DNA from: Legionella micdadei
Lineage (GTDB): Bacteria > Pseudomonadota > Gammaproteobacteria > Legionellales > Legionellaceae
DNA: 64,000 bases
Assembly (NCBI RefSeq): GCF_000953635.1
Contig: NZ_LN614830.1
Coordinates: 2,223,001 to 2,287,000, forward strand
Direction of reading: 5' to 3'
Position numbers and translations under genes: made by a program. Shown piece after piece: positions 38,730-48,851 of this stretch (positions within the stretch are counted from its first letter, which is position 1; each line of letters begins with the position of its first letter). The notes beneath the pieces are model-generated. The model was given only the letters and a program-made list of their open reading frames with translations, had not been told where the DNA came from and ran no database searches.

Positions 38730-39725
38730 ATGAAATTAGCCAGTCTTAAATCAATTGGAAATCGCGACGGCGAACTCTGCGTAGTAAGCCGCGATATAAC
38801 AAGGGCTACCAAAGTTGATTACATAGCCAAAACGCTGCAAGAAGCCTTGGATCATTGGGACAAAGTTGAAGCACGCCTGAATGAAGTCTATCTTGCTTTG
38901 AATCAAGGTTCGGTAGCGAATTGCTTCCCTTTTGATTCAAGTAAAGTAGCAGCTCCTCTCCCACGCGCTTATCAATGGGCTGACGGTAGTGCCTATGTGA
39001 ACCATGTGGAACTGGTCAGAAAAACACGTGGCGCTGAGATGCCAGCTGATTTTTGGACCACTCCCTTGATGTACCAAGGAGGATCTGACGGGTTTCTAGG
39101 CCCTAATGACCCCATAGAAATTGCGGATGAAGCCTACGGTGTCGATTTTGAGGCGGAGATTGCTATTATCACTGACGATGTACCAATGGGAATTACCAGC
39201 GAAAAGGCATCTCAGCACATTAAATTATTCATGCTGGTTAATGATGTGTCGTTGCGCAATTTAATCCCTGGTGAACTTGCGAGAGGATTCGGATTTTTTC
39301 AATCTAAACCTGCCAGCAGTTTTTCACCCGTTGCAATTACACCAGATGAATTAGGAAGCCACTGGGATGGCCAGCGTGTGCATTTACCGTTGTTTAGTTA
39401 CCTAAATGATAACCTATTCGGTCAACCTAATGCCGGCATAGACATGACCTTTTCCTTTCCTGAATTAATTGCTCATGCTGCAAAAACGCGACATTTAGCA
39501 GCAGGTACTATTATTGGCTCGGGAACAGTTTCAAATCGCGATCGCAGCAAAGGGTCATCTTGTATTGCTGAAAGACGGATGCTTGAAGTTCTCGATGAAG
39601 GGAAACCCAAAACAGAATTTATGCATTTTGGGGATATTATTCGTATAGAAATGCTAAGTCCGGAAGGGCAATCTTATTTTGGCGCTATTAAGCAAACCCT
39701 GACTAACTATAAAGGTTTAAAGTGA
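38730..39725 (+). CDS. Fumarylacetoacetate hydrolase family protein
   Basis: 331 residues. Last step of tyrosine catabolism: fumarylacetoacetate to fumarate and acetoacetate. It has the FAH metal-binding region VDFEAEIAIITDDV, LFMLVNDVSLRNL, GFGFFQSKPASSFSP and TIIGSGTVSNRDRSKGSSCIAERR. It begins 12 bases after lly and its stop overlaps the GTG start of maiA by four bases, so all three form one operon. Confidence 0.92.
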   Translation: MKLASLKSIGNRDGELCVVSRDITRATKVDYIAKTLQEALDHWDKVEARLNEVYLALNQGSVANCFPFDSSKVAAPLPRAYQWADGSAYVNHVELVRKTRGAEMPADFWTTPLMYQGGSDGFLGPNDPIEIADEAYGVDFEAEIAIITDDVPMGITSEKASQHIKLFMLVNDVSLRNLIPGELARGFGFFQSKPASSFSPVAITPDELGSHWDGQRVHLPLFSYLNDNLFGQPNAGIDMTFSFPELIAHAAKTRHLAAGTIIGSGTVSNRDRSKGSSCIAERRMLEVLDEGKPKTEFMHFGDIIRIEMLSPEGQSYFGAIKQTLTNYKGLK

Positions 39726-40363
39726 AACTTTATGATTACTATCGTTCATCTGCGAGTTACCGTGTACGCATTGCACTCAATGTTAAAAATATCAGTTATG
39801 AAACCTTAGCGGTTCATCTAATCAATCATGGTGGAGAGCAATACCATCCCGATTATTTGCAATTGAATCCACAAGGTTTAGTTCCTACTTTGAATGAAAA
39901 TGGGCATATCATTACCCAGTCAATAGCCATCATTGAGTACCTCGAGGAGATTTGCCCTACTCCGCATCTATTGCCTCAAACGCCTCTTGCCCGCGCACAA
40001 GTTCGAAGTATGGCACTGACTATCGCTTGCGATGTTCATCCCCTGAATAATTTACGTGTTTTGGAACGATTGAGAGGTGAATTTAATGCAGATGAACAAC
40101 AAATTCTGGGCTGGTACCACCATTGGCTGAAACTAGGTTTTGACGCCCTGGAAAATCGTCTCGAAGCCATGCCACATAAAAATAAAGTATGTTATGGCAA
40201 CGAAGTAAGTATGGCGGATGTGTGTCTTATTCCTCAAGTTTATAACGCACACCGGTTTAATTTTTCTATGGAGAACTACCCCCTCATCAATGAGATCTAT
40301 GCTTATTGCTGCTCTTTAGAGCCCTTTAAAGCGGCTGCGCCAGAAAGCAACATGAAAGATTAA
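39722..40363 (+). CDS. maiA: Maleylacetoacetate isomerase (zeta-class GST)
   Basis: 213 residues. Isomerises maleylacetoacetate to fumarylacetoacetate with glutathione. The zeta-GST signature SSASYRVRIALN is at residues 9-20, followed by NPQGLVPTL and QSIAIIEYLEE in the thioredoxin fold, and an all-helical C-terminal domain with CDVHPLNNLRVL. The GTG start lies in a GTGA overlap with the stop of the upstream hydrolase, indicating coupling. Confidence 0.95.
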   Translation: MKLYDYYRSSASYRVRIALNVKNISYETLAVHLINHGGEQYHPDYLQLNPQGLVPTLNENGHIITQSIAIIEYLEEICPTPHLLPQTPLARAQVRSMALTIACDVHPLNNLRVLERLRGEFNADEQQILGWYHHWLKLGFDALENRLEAMPHKNKVCYGNEVSMADVCLIPQVYNAHRFNFSMENYPLINEIYAYCCSLEPFKAAAPESNMKD

Positions 40364-40380
40364 CACCGTTTTTCCCATTA

Positions 40381-40782
40381 TTACATAAAAGGATAAAATC
40401 CTATTGTTATGAGAAATATTCCGATTATTGCGATTAGGGCAACGATTAAATAATACCAATTTGTTTCATAGACTGCTCTTGTCGAACTGACCATTTTCTC
40501 AGGTACTGCCAACCATAAAATCGATTTAATCGCTATTAACCAGCCTAAGATAGTGATCACAACATCTGGCGCAAAAGTCCATCGATTATGAACCACAATG
40601 ATAAAGAGACCAATAATAAGGGCCAAAGAAGCAGTCATTATAATGACTCCGGAAGATGGCTGCAGTTTTTCTACATAGGCAAGGTATGCTTGTCGCCTCA
40701 TTAACATAATAATGGCCATAATCAATAAATATAAGCCGATAATCTGGGCGAGAATAAGAGAATGAAGATGTATATTTTCCAT
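40381..40782 (-). CDS. Small four-helix inner-membrane protein
   Basis: 133 residues with four predicted membrane helices (LILAQIIGLYLLIMAIIML, GVIIMTASLALIIGLFIIVV, VVITILGWLIAIKSILWLAV, WYYLIVALIAIIGIFLITIGF). No motif gives a function. ATG 40782 has AAGGA just upstream, whereas a TTG at 40800 would lengthen the N-terminus by six residues. It converges with maiA. Confidence 0.78.
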   Translation of the reverse strand: MENIHLHSLILAQIIGLYLLIMAIIMLMRRQAYLAYVEKLQPSSGVIIMTASLALIIGLFIIVVHNRWTFAPDVVITILGWLIAIKSILWLAVPEKMVSSTRAVYETNWYYLIVALIAIIGIFLITIGFYPFM

Positions 40783-40847
40783 TGGTTTATCCTTAAACAA
40801 TAGTCTCTATTTAATTATAGACGATTTAAAAATCTATAATTTTTCTT

Positions 40848-41399
40848 CTAAAACCAAGCCTTTGCGACTAAAGCGGTTGATATCCCACTCGGAGTCCGTT
40901 GAAGGATACTCCATTTTGCCTCACAGCGTTGTACGCGCCCAATCAAGACAGTTTGGCTATTACACTGATAATGAACCTTCATCCCATCATAAACAGCGCC
41001 ATCATCCACTGCTTGACATTTCTCTCCTGTCGTTAATTCAACAGCCCAAGGATAAGCCTCAGCCATATCAAGAGAGGTATTTTGGGTATTATCTACAGGT
41101 GTGGACAAATTAATTTGGACACTATCTCCAACCCAAGGGGATTGTGGACACACAGCTTCCTTGTGCGACCCGTATTCTTTCACAAAGCAAGGATCATAAA
41201 CTTTATTCGCTGCTACACAACGCCAAGCATCCTCTCGTTTAATACGCTGCGATTGCTGCCAGCATTGTCCAGGGATGACTTCTTTAATCACTACGGGGGT
41301 TCCATCGGCAAAAGGACGGTATAATTTTAATTCAGTATCATCCGCAAACGAGTAAACCGGCAGGATAATCATAAAAAATACTATAACTCCACGCAGCAT
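40848..41399 (-). CDS. Secreted cysteine-containing protein of unknown function
   Basis: 183 residues with a signal peptide (MLRGVIVFFMIILPVYSFA). The mature part has at least eight Cys (GQCWQQSQ, DAWRCVAANKVYDPCF, EAVCPQ, EKCQAV, HYQCNSQ, QRCEA), suggesting a disulfide-rich periplasmic or secreted fold. I do not recognise a family. ATG 41399 follows AAGGGGG at the right distance; an upstream in-frame codon at 41420 lacks that site. It is divergent from asnS. Confidence 0.78.
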   Translation of the reverse strand: MLRGVIVFFMIILPVYSFADDTELKLYRPFADGTPVVIKEVIPGQCWQQSQRIKREDAWRCVAANKVYDPCFVKEYGSHKEAVCPQSPWVGDSVQINLSTPVDNTQNTSLDMAEAYPWAVELTTGEKCQAVDDGAVYDGMKVHYQCNSQTVLIGRVQRCEAKWSILQRTPSGISTALVAKAWF

Positions 41400-41510
41400 A
41401 TGTTCCCCCCTTGATTTCATTTAGTGTATCATTCAAAGTTTTTATCCAATGATTACATTATACGTAATTTATACAGCAGCTTATTCTCCCTATACTAATT
41501 GGAGTACATC

Positions 41511-42914
41511 ATGACAGAGGTCTACACAGTAAAACAATGTTTAGATGGTGAAATTCCTGTTGATCAAACAGTCACCGTACGCGGTTGGATTAAAACGCGT
41601 CGCGATTCAAAAGCAGGATTATCCTTTATTAGTTTACATGATGGCTCTTGCTTTGCGCCAATCCAAATTGTAGCCACTGATAATTTAACGAATTATCATC
41701 AGGATATCATCAAACTCACAACCGGTTGTTCTATCATCACAACAGGTAAACTTGTTTTATCTCAAGGTAAAGGCCAGGCTTTTGAAATTCAAGCTGAAAC
41801 CATTGAGGTGGTTGGCTGGGTAGAAAATCCTGACACTTATCCTATTCAAGCGAAGCGTCATACCTTAGAGTTTTTACGGGAAGTCGCCCACTTACGCCCA
41901 AGAACCAATACCATAAGCGCAGTTACTCGAGTTCGTCATTGTTTAGCACAAGCAGTGCATCAATTTTTCAATGAGCGGGGTTATTTTTGGATCCATACGC
42001 CGATTATCACATCAAGCGATTGTGAAGGCGCTGGTGAAATGTTTCGAGTAAGCACCTTAGATCTGTTTAACATCCCTAAAACCCCACAAGGGCAAATCGA
42101 TTTTACCCAAGATTTCTTCGGCCGCGAAGCCTTTCTCACCGTTTCAGGTCAATTAAACGTTGAAGCATATTGTTTAGCAATGTCTAAAGTATACACTTTC
42201 GGTCCCACTTTCCGGGCTGAAAATTCTAACACAAGCAGACACTTAGCTGAATTCTGGATGATTGAACCTGAACTCGCTTTTGCAACATTAAGTGACATTT
42301 GCGAGCTTAGCCAAGCAATGTTGCGCTATTTATGTAAAACCGTTTTGGAAGAGCGTGCTGACGATATGAACTTCTTTAACCAGTTTGTGGCTCCGGGTTG
42401 CATTGAGCGCTTAGAACACATCGTAGCCTCTGATTTCGAAATCATGTCGTACACCGATGCAATCAAAGCTTTGGAAAATACCAATCACAAGTTTGAGTTT
42501 CCTGTGAGTTGGGGACTTGACTTGCAATCAGAGCATGAACGCTATCTTGCAGAAGAGCTTTGCAAAAAGCCGGTCATTCTTACTGACTATCCCAAAGACA
42601 TTAAGGGATTTTATATGCGCTTAAATGAAGACGGGAAAACAGTTGCCGCTATGGATGTATTAGCCCCAGGAATCGGTGAGATAATTGGCGGTAGCCAGCG
42701 CGAAGAGCGGTTAGAAGTCCTTGATCACCGGATGGATGAGTGCAATTTAAATAAAGAGAGCTATCAATGGTATAGGGATTTGCGTCGCTACGGCACAGTC
42801 CCTCACGCCGGTTATGGCCTGGGGTTTGAGCGGCTAATCAGTTATGTAACAGGGGTCAGCAACGTGCGTGATGTGATTCCTTTTCCACGCACTCCTGGAC
42901 ATGCAGATTATTAA
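41511..42914 (+). CDS. asnS: Asparaginyl-tRNA synthetase
   Basis: 467 residues, class IIb synthetase charging tRNA-Asn. An OB-fold anticodon-binding domain ([26 protein letters not shown]) is followed by the class II core with motif 2 [21 protein letters not shown] and motif 3 [10 protein letters not shown]. The ATG at 41511 has TTGGAG upstream and gives the family length. asnA and its regulator lie a few kilobases away, so several asparagine genes sit near each other. Confidence 0.97.
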   Translation: MTEVYTVKQCLDGEIPVDQTVTVRGWIKTRRDSKAGLSFISLHDGSCFAPIQIVATDNLTNYHQDIIKLTTGCSIITTGKLVLSQGKGQAFEIQAETIEVVGWVENPDTYPIQAKRHTLEFLREVAHLRPRTNTISAVTRVRHCLAQAVHQFFNERGYFWIHTPIITSSDCEGAGEMFRVSTLDLFNIPKTPQGQIDFTQDFFGREAFLTVSGQLNVEAYCLAMSKVYTFGPTFRAENSNTSRHLAEFWMIEPELAFATLSDICELSQAMLRYLCKTVLEERADDMNFFNQFVAPGCIERLEHIVASDFEIMSYTDAIKALENTNHKFEFPVSWGLDLQSEHERYLAEELCKKPVILTDYPKDIKGFYMRLNEDGKTVAAMDVLAPGIGEIIGGSQREERLEVLDHRMDECNLNKESYQWYRDLRRYGTVPHAGYGLGFERLISYVTGVSNVRDVIPFPRTPGHADY

Positions 42915-42931
42915 AGGTTATTAAATTAACG

Positions 42932-43005
42932 TGTCATCCTGAATATCGCGAAGGATCCCCTGACTCCTGGCAGTAGCCTCTTCGAGGGGATCCTCAGTTT
43001 GTTCA
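42932..43005. repeat. Intergenic palindromic repeat, REP-like
   Basis: Between convergent asnS and lolD. GTCATCCTGAAT...CGAAGGATCCCC is followed by GGGGATCC, giving an 8-bp inverted repeat (42953-42960 with 42986-42993). The phrase 'tcatcctgaa...gaaggatc' recalls dispersed intergenic repeats in several proteobacteria; whether it is repeated in this genome is not visible here. Confidence 0.45.
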
Positions 43006-43023
43006 GAACCCGACCTAATGATT

Positions 43024-43698
43024 CTAAATGAGATGTCCATCCTGAATGGTTAATATTTTATCCATTCGTGCAGCTATTTGTTGGTCATGCGTCACAATAA
43101 CCAGCGCTGTTTTCAAATGTTCATTCAAGCCCAGCATAAGATCAAAAATTTTTAACGCAGTTGCATTATCCAAATTCCCTGTGGGTTCATCCGCCAAAAC
43201 GCAATGAGGCTCATGGACTAAAGCTCTAGCTATTGCAACGCGTTGACGCTCTCCGCCAGAGAGTTGTGAAGGTTTATGCCCTAGGCGATGTGCTAATCCA
43301 ACTTTCTCTAAAATGGTTTCCGCCTGTTTTTGTGCCTCAGCAAGGGATTTATTTGCCAATAACAAAGGCATGCACACATTTTCCAAAGCAGTAAACTCAG
43401 GTAATAAATGATGAAACTGATAGACGAAACCTAATTCCTTATTGCGCAGCCTACATCGCTGTTTTTCGGAGAGTGTTTGCCAGTTAACATTTTGTATCAA
43501 TAATTTCCCACTACTCGGTCTGTCCAAGCCACCTAGCAAATGCAATAAGGTGCTTTTACCGGAACCTGAAGGCCCAACGATGGCAATACGTTCACCACGG
43601 CTAATGGTGAAATTAATCCCTTTTAATACCTCAATTGACTCTGTGCCGTCATGGTAAGTTTTACCTAAATTTTGGCAATCAAAAATAACATCACTCAT
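43024..43698 (-). CDS. lolD: Lipoprotein-releasing ABC transporter, ATPase
   Basis: 224 residues. Energises release of outer-membrane lipoproteins from the inner membrane to LolA. It has Walker [11 protein letters not shown]-loop [16 protein letters not shown] (the LolD/MacB-type region), signature LSGGERQR, Walker [12 protein letters not shown] and switch His in VTHDQQ. Its start overlaps the end of lolC by eight bases. Confidence 0.95.
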   Translation of the reverse strand: MSDVIFDCQNLGKTYHDGTESIEVLKGINFTISRGERIAIVGPSGSGKSTLLHLLGGLDRPSSGKLLIQNVNWQTLSEKQRCRLRNKELGFVYQFHHLLPEFTALENVCMPLLLANKSLAEAQKQAETILEKVGLAHRLGHKPSQLSGGERQRVAIARALVHEPHCVLADEPTGNLDNATALKIFDLMLGLNEHLKTALVIVTHDQQIAARMDKILTIQDGHLI

Positions 43699-44935
43699 AG
43701 TGTAAAGCCTCCGCTATCACGGTTTTTGAGGCACGCCAAGCCGGATAAATGGTCGCAATAAAACTCATGAATAAAGCAGCAGCACAAATTTGCCATAAAT
43801 CACTCATCATAATTTTTGAAGGCAAGTAATCCACAAAGTAAACATTCGATGAAAGGAGTTGAGTATGGAAGACCGACTGTAGAAAATTAACGATTGATGT
43901 CGCATTCGATGCCAAAATAATTCCCGCAATCAATCCTAATAATGTCCCTACTACTCCTACCATCATTCCTTGCACAATGAATATCCAAAGAATCGTGGAT
44001 GGCGTTGCGCCAATCGTTCTTAGAATAGCGATCTCCGATTGCTTGTCATTCACAACCATTACTAAGGATGAAACCAAATTGAAAGCGGCCACTGCAATAA
44101 TCAGAAGCAAGATTAAAAACATCATGGTTTTTTCCATCTTAACAGCATGAAAAAATGGGCCAAATTGCTGTGTCCAGTTACCTACTTCATATTGCTCGCC
44201 TAACTTATCAGCTAATTGATCAGAGATTTTTGGGGCATCATAAATATTACTAATTTTCATTTTCAGCCCAGTTACTGCATCGCCTAACTGCATGAGTTTT
44301 TGGGCATCTGTCAAATTGATAAAAGCAAGTTTTGCATCAAAATTAAATCCAGTGCCTGCGGAAAATACCCCTGCCACTGTAAAGCGCTTAAAACGGGGAA
44401 TCATCCCTGTTGGAGTGACCGTCGCCTGAGGAATCATAATTGTTACTTTATCTCCCACCATGACGCCAAGGCTATCAGCCAGATTACGGCCAAGGAGGAT
44501 GCCAAAATGTTGCAAATCAGCAATATCTCCCATAAGCAACTTATCTTGTATATGCGTTATAGACTGCTCTTGTATAGGATCAACACCAGTAAGAACAATA
44601 GGTAATACTTGGCCTTCATGAGTAAGCAGGCCTTGTCCACCAATATAAGGAGCTACCGCAATAACTCCTGGCGTACGTTTAAGCTCATTCTGCAAAAGCT
44701 GCCAATCGACTATTTTGCCTTCCTTACCGCTTACAGTAATTTCTGGGGCCATTCCAAAAAAACGCTTGTGGATTTCTTCATCAAAACCATTCATTACCGA
44801 GAGCACGGTAATCAGTACCATGACTCCTAGTCCAATCCCTAGCATTGAGCTTAAAGAAATGAAGGAAACGAAATGATTTCGTTTTTTAGCGCGTGTGTAA
44901 CGTAGTCCAATATAAAGTGCCAGTGGCTTAAACAT
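43691..44935 (-). CDS. lolC: Lipoprotein-releasing ABC transporter, permease (LolC/LolE family)
   Basis: 414 residues. N-terminal membrane helix ([31 protein letters not shown]), a large periplasmic domain, then three C-terminal helices ([64 protein letters not shown]). It partners LolD. Only one permease is present here, so it may be the single LolF-type subunit or its LolC/E partner may be elsewhere. Confidence 0.92.
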   Translation of the reverse strand: MFKPLALYIGLRYTRAKKRNHFVSFISLSSMLGIGLGVMVLITVLSVMNGFDEEIHKRFFGMAPEITVSGKEGKIVDWQLLQNELKRTPGVIAVAPYIGGQGLLTHEGQVLPIVLTGVDPIQEQSITHIQDKLLMGDIADLQHFGILLGRNLADSLGVMVGDKVTIMIPQATVTPTGMIPRFKRFTVAGVFSAGTGFNFDAKLAFINLTDAQKLMQLGDAVTGLKMKISNIYDAPKISDQLADKLGEQYEVGNWTQQFGPFFHAVKMEKTMMFLILLLIIAVAAFNLVSSLVMVVNDKQSEIAILRTIGATPSTILWIFIVQGMMVGVVGTLLGLIAGIILASNATSIVNFLQSVFHTQLLSSNVYFVDYLPSKIMMSDLWQICAAALFMSFIATIYPAWRASKTVIAEALHYE

Positions 44936-45079
44936 AAGGAATGTAACTTGTAAAAGATCTATTGTAGTTAAATTCAGCTTGGCATGATATAGCTAATTCA
45001 CTTTTCTCTATTCCAGATACTCCCAAACGCTTGTTTTTTAGCAAGCAATCTCAACAATTCATATACTCATTATCATGCA

Positions 45080-45118
45080 ATACACACAGTTATCCACAGA
45101 TTCTGTGGAAAATTTTTC
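45080..45118. repeat. DnaA-box-containing hairpin, copy 1
   Basis: TACACACAG followed by TTATCCACA at 45090-45098, a perfect DnaA-box consensus. It sits in a hairpin (TCCACAG / CTGTGGA) followed by AAAATTTTT. A related sequence occurs at 46340-46380 past the next gene. Confidence 0.5.
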
Positions 45119-45136
45119 CGCTATCAATGAAGAGTT

Positions 45137-46264
45137 GTGATATTTTTAATAAATAGAAGCACTCAAAATAAACGATTAATGGACAAATGGGGCAAGTATG
45201 CCTCGGGATTGAGAGCAATAATGGAATGGATCGATGATACACGACGTCATTTGGGAAAAATTTTGGACAGTATGGGATTAGGCCCCCAGGAAACTCCCTA
45301 CCAAATTATTGCTACGTTTGATGGGGCAAGGCTGAGGAAATACGATCATGATGAATCATCAGGCCCTAACGTCCTTATTATTCCTGCCCCTTTTAAGAGA
45401 GCCTATATTTGGGATCTCATTCCCGATGTCAGTGTTGTACGGCGTTGCTTAGAACAAGGAATGCAAGTCTTTTTACTAGAATGGACTACTCCCAACCAAC
45501 AAGGATTTGGTTTGAGGGAATATACCGACACCTTGCCTCTAACGGCTGTTAATGCAATCAAAGCAAATACACAGTGCCAAGCGCCAGTGTTACTGGGTCA
45601 TTCCTTAGGAGGTACATTTGCCGCAATTTTCGCCTCCTTATTTCCAGAGAGAGTCCATGGTCTTGTTTTAGTGGATACTCCTCTTGCTTTTGGCCAAGAA
45701 GGAGGCCCTTTAGCAGAAGCCATAGCCAAAATTCCTGACCTGAACTTATTCCATGCCTTTACTGGAAACGCTGTTTCTGGAACATTGATTAACCTCTTAA
45801 GCCTTGCTGCTGCGCCTGAAGTTTTTCATTTTCAAACATTATCTGATTTAGCAGCCTGTTCCTTCAATCCTAAAGCAATGGAAATTCATGCACGTGTAAG
45901 TCGTTGGGCATATGATGAATTCCCTTTGCCTTGGCGACTTTTCGAAGAAATTACTGAACAACTTTTTCGTAACAATGCCTTTCTTCAGGGAGGACTTAAA
46001 ATTGGCAAACGTTATACAAGCTTAGCCCAATTACGCTCACCTACCTTAGCTATTGTCAACCCTTTTGGCGGCGTAGTCCCTCCTGATTCTTTAATCAAAG
46101 GTCTTCAATCAACTCAAGCCCAACCATTCAAGGTACTCATTTATGAGTCAGATTGCGGCCCAGTAATTCAGCATTTAGGCCCTCTTGTTTCTCAACTCGC
46201 TCATCAACAGTTATGGCCTCAAATTTTGGATTGGATTATTCAAACCACTACCAAACACAACTGA
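45137..46264 (+). CDS. Alpha/beta hydrolase related to class III polyhydroxyalkanoate synthases
   Basis: 375 residues from a GTG start at 45137; ATG codons at 45179 and 45221 are also possible, and none has a strong ribosome site. The fold is seen in NVLIIPAPFKRAYIWDLIPDVSVVRRCLEQGMQVFLLEW (PhaC-like), then LLGHSLGGTFAAIFASLFPERVHGLVLVDTPL. PHA synthases use Cys in a GxCxGG elbow; here the elbow is GHSLGG with Ser, as in lipases and depolymerases. Thus the protein is PhaC-related by sequence, but its activity is uncertain. It stands alone, flanked by two related DnaA-box repeats. Confidence 0.82.
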   Translation: MIFLINRSTQNKRLMDKWGKYASGLRAIMEWIDDTRRHLGKILDSMGLGPQETPYQIIATFDGARLRKYDHDESSGPNVLIIPAPFKRAYIWDLIPDVSVVRRCLEQGMQVFLLEWTTPNQQGFGLREYTDTLPLTAVNAIKANTQCQAPVLLGHSLGGTFAAIFASLFPERVHGLVLVDTPLAFGQEGGPLAEAIAKIPDLNLFHAFTGNAVSGTLINLLSLAAAPEVFHFQTLSDLAACSFNPKAMEIHARVSRWAYDEFPLPWRLFEEITEQLFRNNAFLQGGLKIGKRYTSLAQLRSPTLAIVNPFGGVVPPDSLIKGLQSTQAQPFKVLIYESDCGPVIQHLGPLVSQLAHQQLWPQILDWIIQTTTKHN

Positions 46265-46339
46265 GTCTTTTGCCAATCGTGATGTAAAAAACCTAAACAT
46301 CACACTAATCTCCTTTTTTTATAAGCTATTCGACAGTGT

Positions 46340-46380
46340 ATACACAGAGTTATCCACTGAATTTGTGGATAACAAAATTT
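46340..46380. repeat. DnaA-box-containing hairpin, copy 2
   Basis: TACACAGAG followed by TTATCCACT, then a perfect reverse DnaA box TGTGGATAA at 46364-46372. GTTATCCAC / GTGGATAAC (46349-46357 and 46365-46373) form a 9-bp hairpin with a 7-base loop, 84 bases past the hydrolase stop codon. It resembles copy 1 in order and sequence. Confidence 0.5.
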
Positions 46381-46509
46381 ATTTGAAATAGTTAAGGAAA
46401 GCGCCAACCCCTTGTCCGGTATGGATTATTATTGTTATAAAAAGAAAGCTGAGGCAAATTGAGATAAGTGAGTTGGAGAAGATATCCACAGGATTGATGA
46501 ACGAAGGGA

Positions 46510-46526
46510 AGTCCACCGGGTGGACT
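46510..46526. promoter_or_regulatory. Perfect palindrome near the end of asnC
   Basis: AGTCCACC-G-GGTGGACT, two 8-base arms around one central base. It lies about 75 bases past the stop codon of asnC. It could be a protein-binding site or a tight hairpin; no T-run follows on either strand. Confidence 0.35.
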
Positions 46527-46598
46527 ATCTTAACAAATAAAAAATAAAAAAACAGTCTTGACTTCATTTATTTTTAAAACCATTTCTCAAAAATGGCT

Positions 46599-47057
46599 TC
46601 ATGGAATAATAGTACGCAAGATTGGATTTTCTAAAGAGATCAAAGTTTCCGTGGATTGAATTTCCTCAATCGCTTGTATCTTGTTAATCAGCACTTTTTG
46701 GAGTGCCTCAATTGAGCGACACATGACTTTAATAAATATGCTGTAAGAACCTGTCGTGTAATAAGCTTCTACCACTTCGTCGAGGCTTTTCAGCTTAGCA
46801 AGCACGGAATGATAATCCTTTGCACCTTTTAAAATAATACCAATGAAACAACAAACGTCATAGCCTAATTGCTTTGGATCAACCTGGGCATACACACCTG
46901 TAATGATTCCTGCCTGTTTCATTTTTTCTATTCTCACATGGATAGTCCCTGGGCTTACGTCAAAATTTTTAGCTAATTCAGCATAAGGGACCCGTGCATT
47001 TCTAATAAGAGCATTGAGAATATTTTTATCGAGATTATCGATTTGATAATTTTCCAT
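46599..47057 (-). CDS. asnC: Lrp/AsnC-family transcriptional regulator
   Basis: 152 residues. N-terminal winged HTH (LDKNILNALIRNARVPYAELAKNFDVSPGTIHVRIEKMKQAG) and C-terminal RAM ligand-binding domain (VCCFIGIILKGAKDYHSVLAKL ... VKVM-like IFIKVMCRSIEALQKVL). Being divergent from asnA with 152 bp between starts, it is best read as AsnC, which in E. coli activates asnA and responds to asparagine. The assignment as AsnC rests on this context. Confidence 0.92.
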   Translation of the reverse strand: MENYQIDNLDKNILNALIRNARVPYAELAKNFDVSPGTIHVRIEKMKQAGIITGVYAQVDPKQLGYDVCCFIGIILKGAKDYHSVLAKLKSLDEVVEAYYTTGSYSIFIKVMCRSIEALQKVLINKIQAIEEIQSTETLISLENPILRTIIP

Positions 47058-47209
47058 CCGATAGCACCACCTATTTTGAATTTAATTTAAAATAATTTAG
47101 CTTATTTTAAATAAAATACAGTTAAAATACAAAATTTATTAATTAATATTGAATTTATAAGGCTATTTATTGTGAAATATTCATGATAACTTTTAAGTGA
47201 GTAGCCACA
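47058..47209. promoter_or_regulatory. asnC-asnA divergent control region
   Basis: 152 very A+T-rich bases (runs such as TTTAATTTAAAATAATTT and TTTATTAATTAATATT) between the two start codons. Lrp-family proteins favour such A+T-rich sites, so AsnC binding here is likely, but no exact operator can be drawn. Confidence 0.5.
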
Positions 47210-48199
47210 ATGAAGCAGCAATTTATCGAAAAGCAACAGCAAATCAGCTTTGTAAAACGTTTTTTCTCGCGACAACTCGAACAACAATTAGGATTGATAG
47301 AGGTTCAAGCCCCCATCTTGAGCAAAGTGGGGGATGGGGAGCAAGATAATCTTTCCGGCGTTGAAAAAGCAGTTAACGTAACAATCAAAGCATTACCCGG
47401 GGCTGCCTACGAAGTAGTCCATTCTCTCGCAAAATGGAAACGTAAGATGCTAGGGCGATTCAATTTTGAAGTCGGAGAAGGACTATACACCCATATGAAA
47501 GCCCTTCGCCCTGATGAAAAAAAACTAACTGCCATCCATTCTGTGCACGTCGACCAATGGGATTGGGAACGCGTCATGGCTGAAGGCGAACGTACTTTAG
47601 CTTACCTGAAGCAAACAGTAACTAAAGTATATGATGCCATAAAAAAGACTGAGGCAGCGGTATACGCTGAATTTGGTTTAGCTCCATTTTTACCTGAAAA
47701 AATCACATTTGTGCATAGCGAGCAACTTCTTAAACGATACCCCCATCTGAGCGCTAAAAAACGTGAACGTGTTATTACAAAAGAATTAGGTGCTGTTTTT
47801 TTAATCGGTATTGGATCTCAACTCTCCAATGGTGAACCCCATGACCTAAGGGCACCAGACTATGATGATTGGATAAGTCAGAATGAAGAGGGTTTTGTAG
47901 GCCTGAATGGGGATATTTTAGTATGGAATCCCGTCCTGGAAGATAGCTTTGAAATTTCTTCTATGGGCATCAGAGTTAATGCAGAAACATTAAGACAGCA
48001 ACTGATGATTACTCAAAATGAAGAGCGCTTGAATTTGGAATGGCATCAAAAATTGCTTCGGGGCGAATTTCCTCAAACCATTGGCGGCGGCATTGGCCAA
48101 TCTCGTTTAACCATGCTGTTATTAAAACAGAAACACATTGGTCAGGTCCAATGCAGTGTCTGGGCTCCTGATGTTCATGAACAAATGGCTCTTTATTGA
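47210..48199 (+). CDS. asnA: Asparagine synthetase A (aspartate--ammonia ligase)
   Basis: 329 residues. Makes asparagine from aspartate, ammonia and ATP; the fold resembles class II tRNA synthetases. Diagnostic segments are [60 protein letters not shown] and the C-terminal [14 protein letters not shown]. The family is typically about 330 residues. It is divergent from asnC. Confidence 0.96.
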   Translation: MKQQFIEKQQQISFVKRFFSRQLEQQLGLIEVQAPILSKVGDGEQDNLSGVEKAVNVTIKALPGAAYEVVHSLAKWKRKMLGRFNFEVGEGLYTHMKALRPDEKKLTAIHSVHVDQWDWERVMAEGERTLAYLKQTVTKVYDAIKKTEAAVYAEFGLAPFLPEKITFVHSEQLLKRYPHLSAKKRERVITKELGAVFLIGIGSQLSNGEPHDLRAPDYDDWISQNEEGFVGLNGDILVWNPVLEDSFEISSMGIRVNAETLRQQLMITQNEERLNLEWHQKLLRGEFPQTIGGGIGQSRLTMLLLKQKHIGQVQCSVWAPDVHEQMALY

Positions 48200-48450
48200 G
48201 CCATTAATCCAACATTTAACCACGTCGATTATGAAATCTGGAAGGTTCAAGCAAACCTACCCACATCCAAGTCGTCTCCTTGCTTAAAATTTAACTTATT
48301 GTGAAATCGCCATTATGACGAAACAATAGCCGCCCTTTGGAATCTCTTGTATACTCTATCAACACTCAGTTAAGAAAAAAGCCTATTTTCATAGCCAATC
48401 TTATCTGAGTACTCCACTCAATAATTACAAAAATTTTCTTGAGGATAATC

Positions 48451-48759
48451 ATGCTTACGAACAGCAAGCGCAATATAATAGGTACACTTGTGTTTGTTAT
48501 AGGTCTTCTTGCAACCACAGCTGGTAATGCTTGGCATAGCCATGGTAGCTGGTATGGTGGCCATCGTCATTACCATGGTGGCTATGGTCATGGCTTTGGT
48601 CGCTATTATGGCCAAGGCGGTTTCTTTTATAATGGTGGCTGGTCTGGCCCCAATATTGTTATCAATGTGCCCCCCAGAAGATATTATGCCCCAGTATGCG
48701 AAAACGTTGAAGTCTGTAATTCATTCGGTGAATGCTGGTTAGAAACCTACTGCGATTAA
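48451..48759 (+). CDS. Small secreted Gly/His/Tyr-rich protein
   Basis: 102 residues. A signal peptide (about 1-29, ending TTAGNA) is followed by a low-complexity stretch WHSHGSWYGGHRHYHGGYGH and then VINVPPRRYYAPVCENVEVCNSFGECW with four Cys. His/Gly-rich secreted proteins may bind metals, but that is inference. ATG 48451 follows TTGAGGA; the open frame also has a TTG 12 bases earlier. Confidence 0.75.
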   Translation: MLTNSKRNIIGTLVFVIGLLATTAGNAWHSHGSWYGGHRHYHGGYGHGFGRYYGQGGFFYNGGWSGPNIVINVPPRRYYAPVCENVEVCNSFGECWLETYCD

Positions 48760-48851
48760 TCATATTTTTCTATTAACTTATTCCATAAAGCAATTTATAT
48801 GGTTAACATTAGTTTTCGCTAAAAACTACTGGATGGGGTTGGAGATAACTA

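Noticed and set aside
45080-46380. A chromosomal replication origin suggested by DnaA boxes
   Set aside because: Only two or three boxes, no A+T-rich unwinding array, and no dnaA, dnaN or rpmH neighbours.
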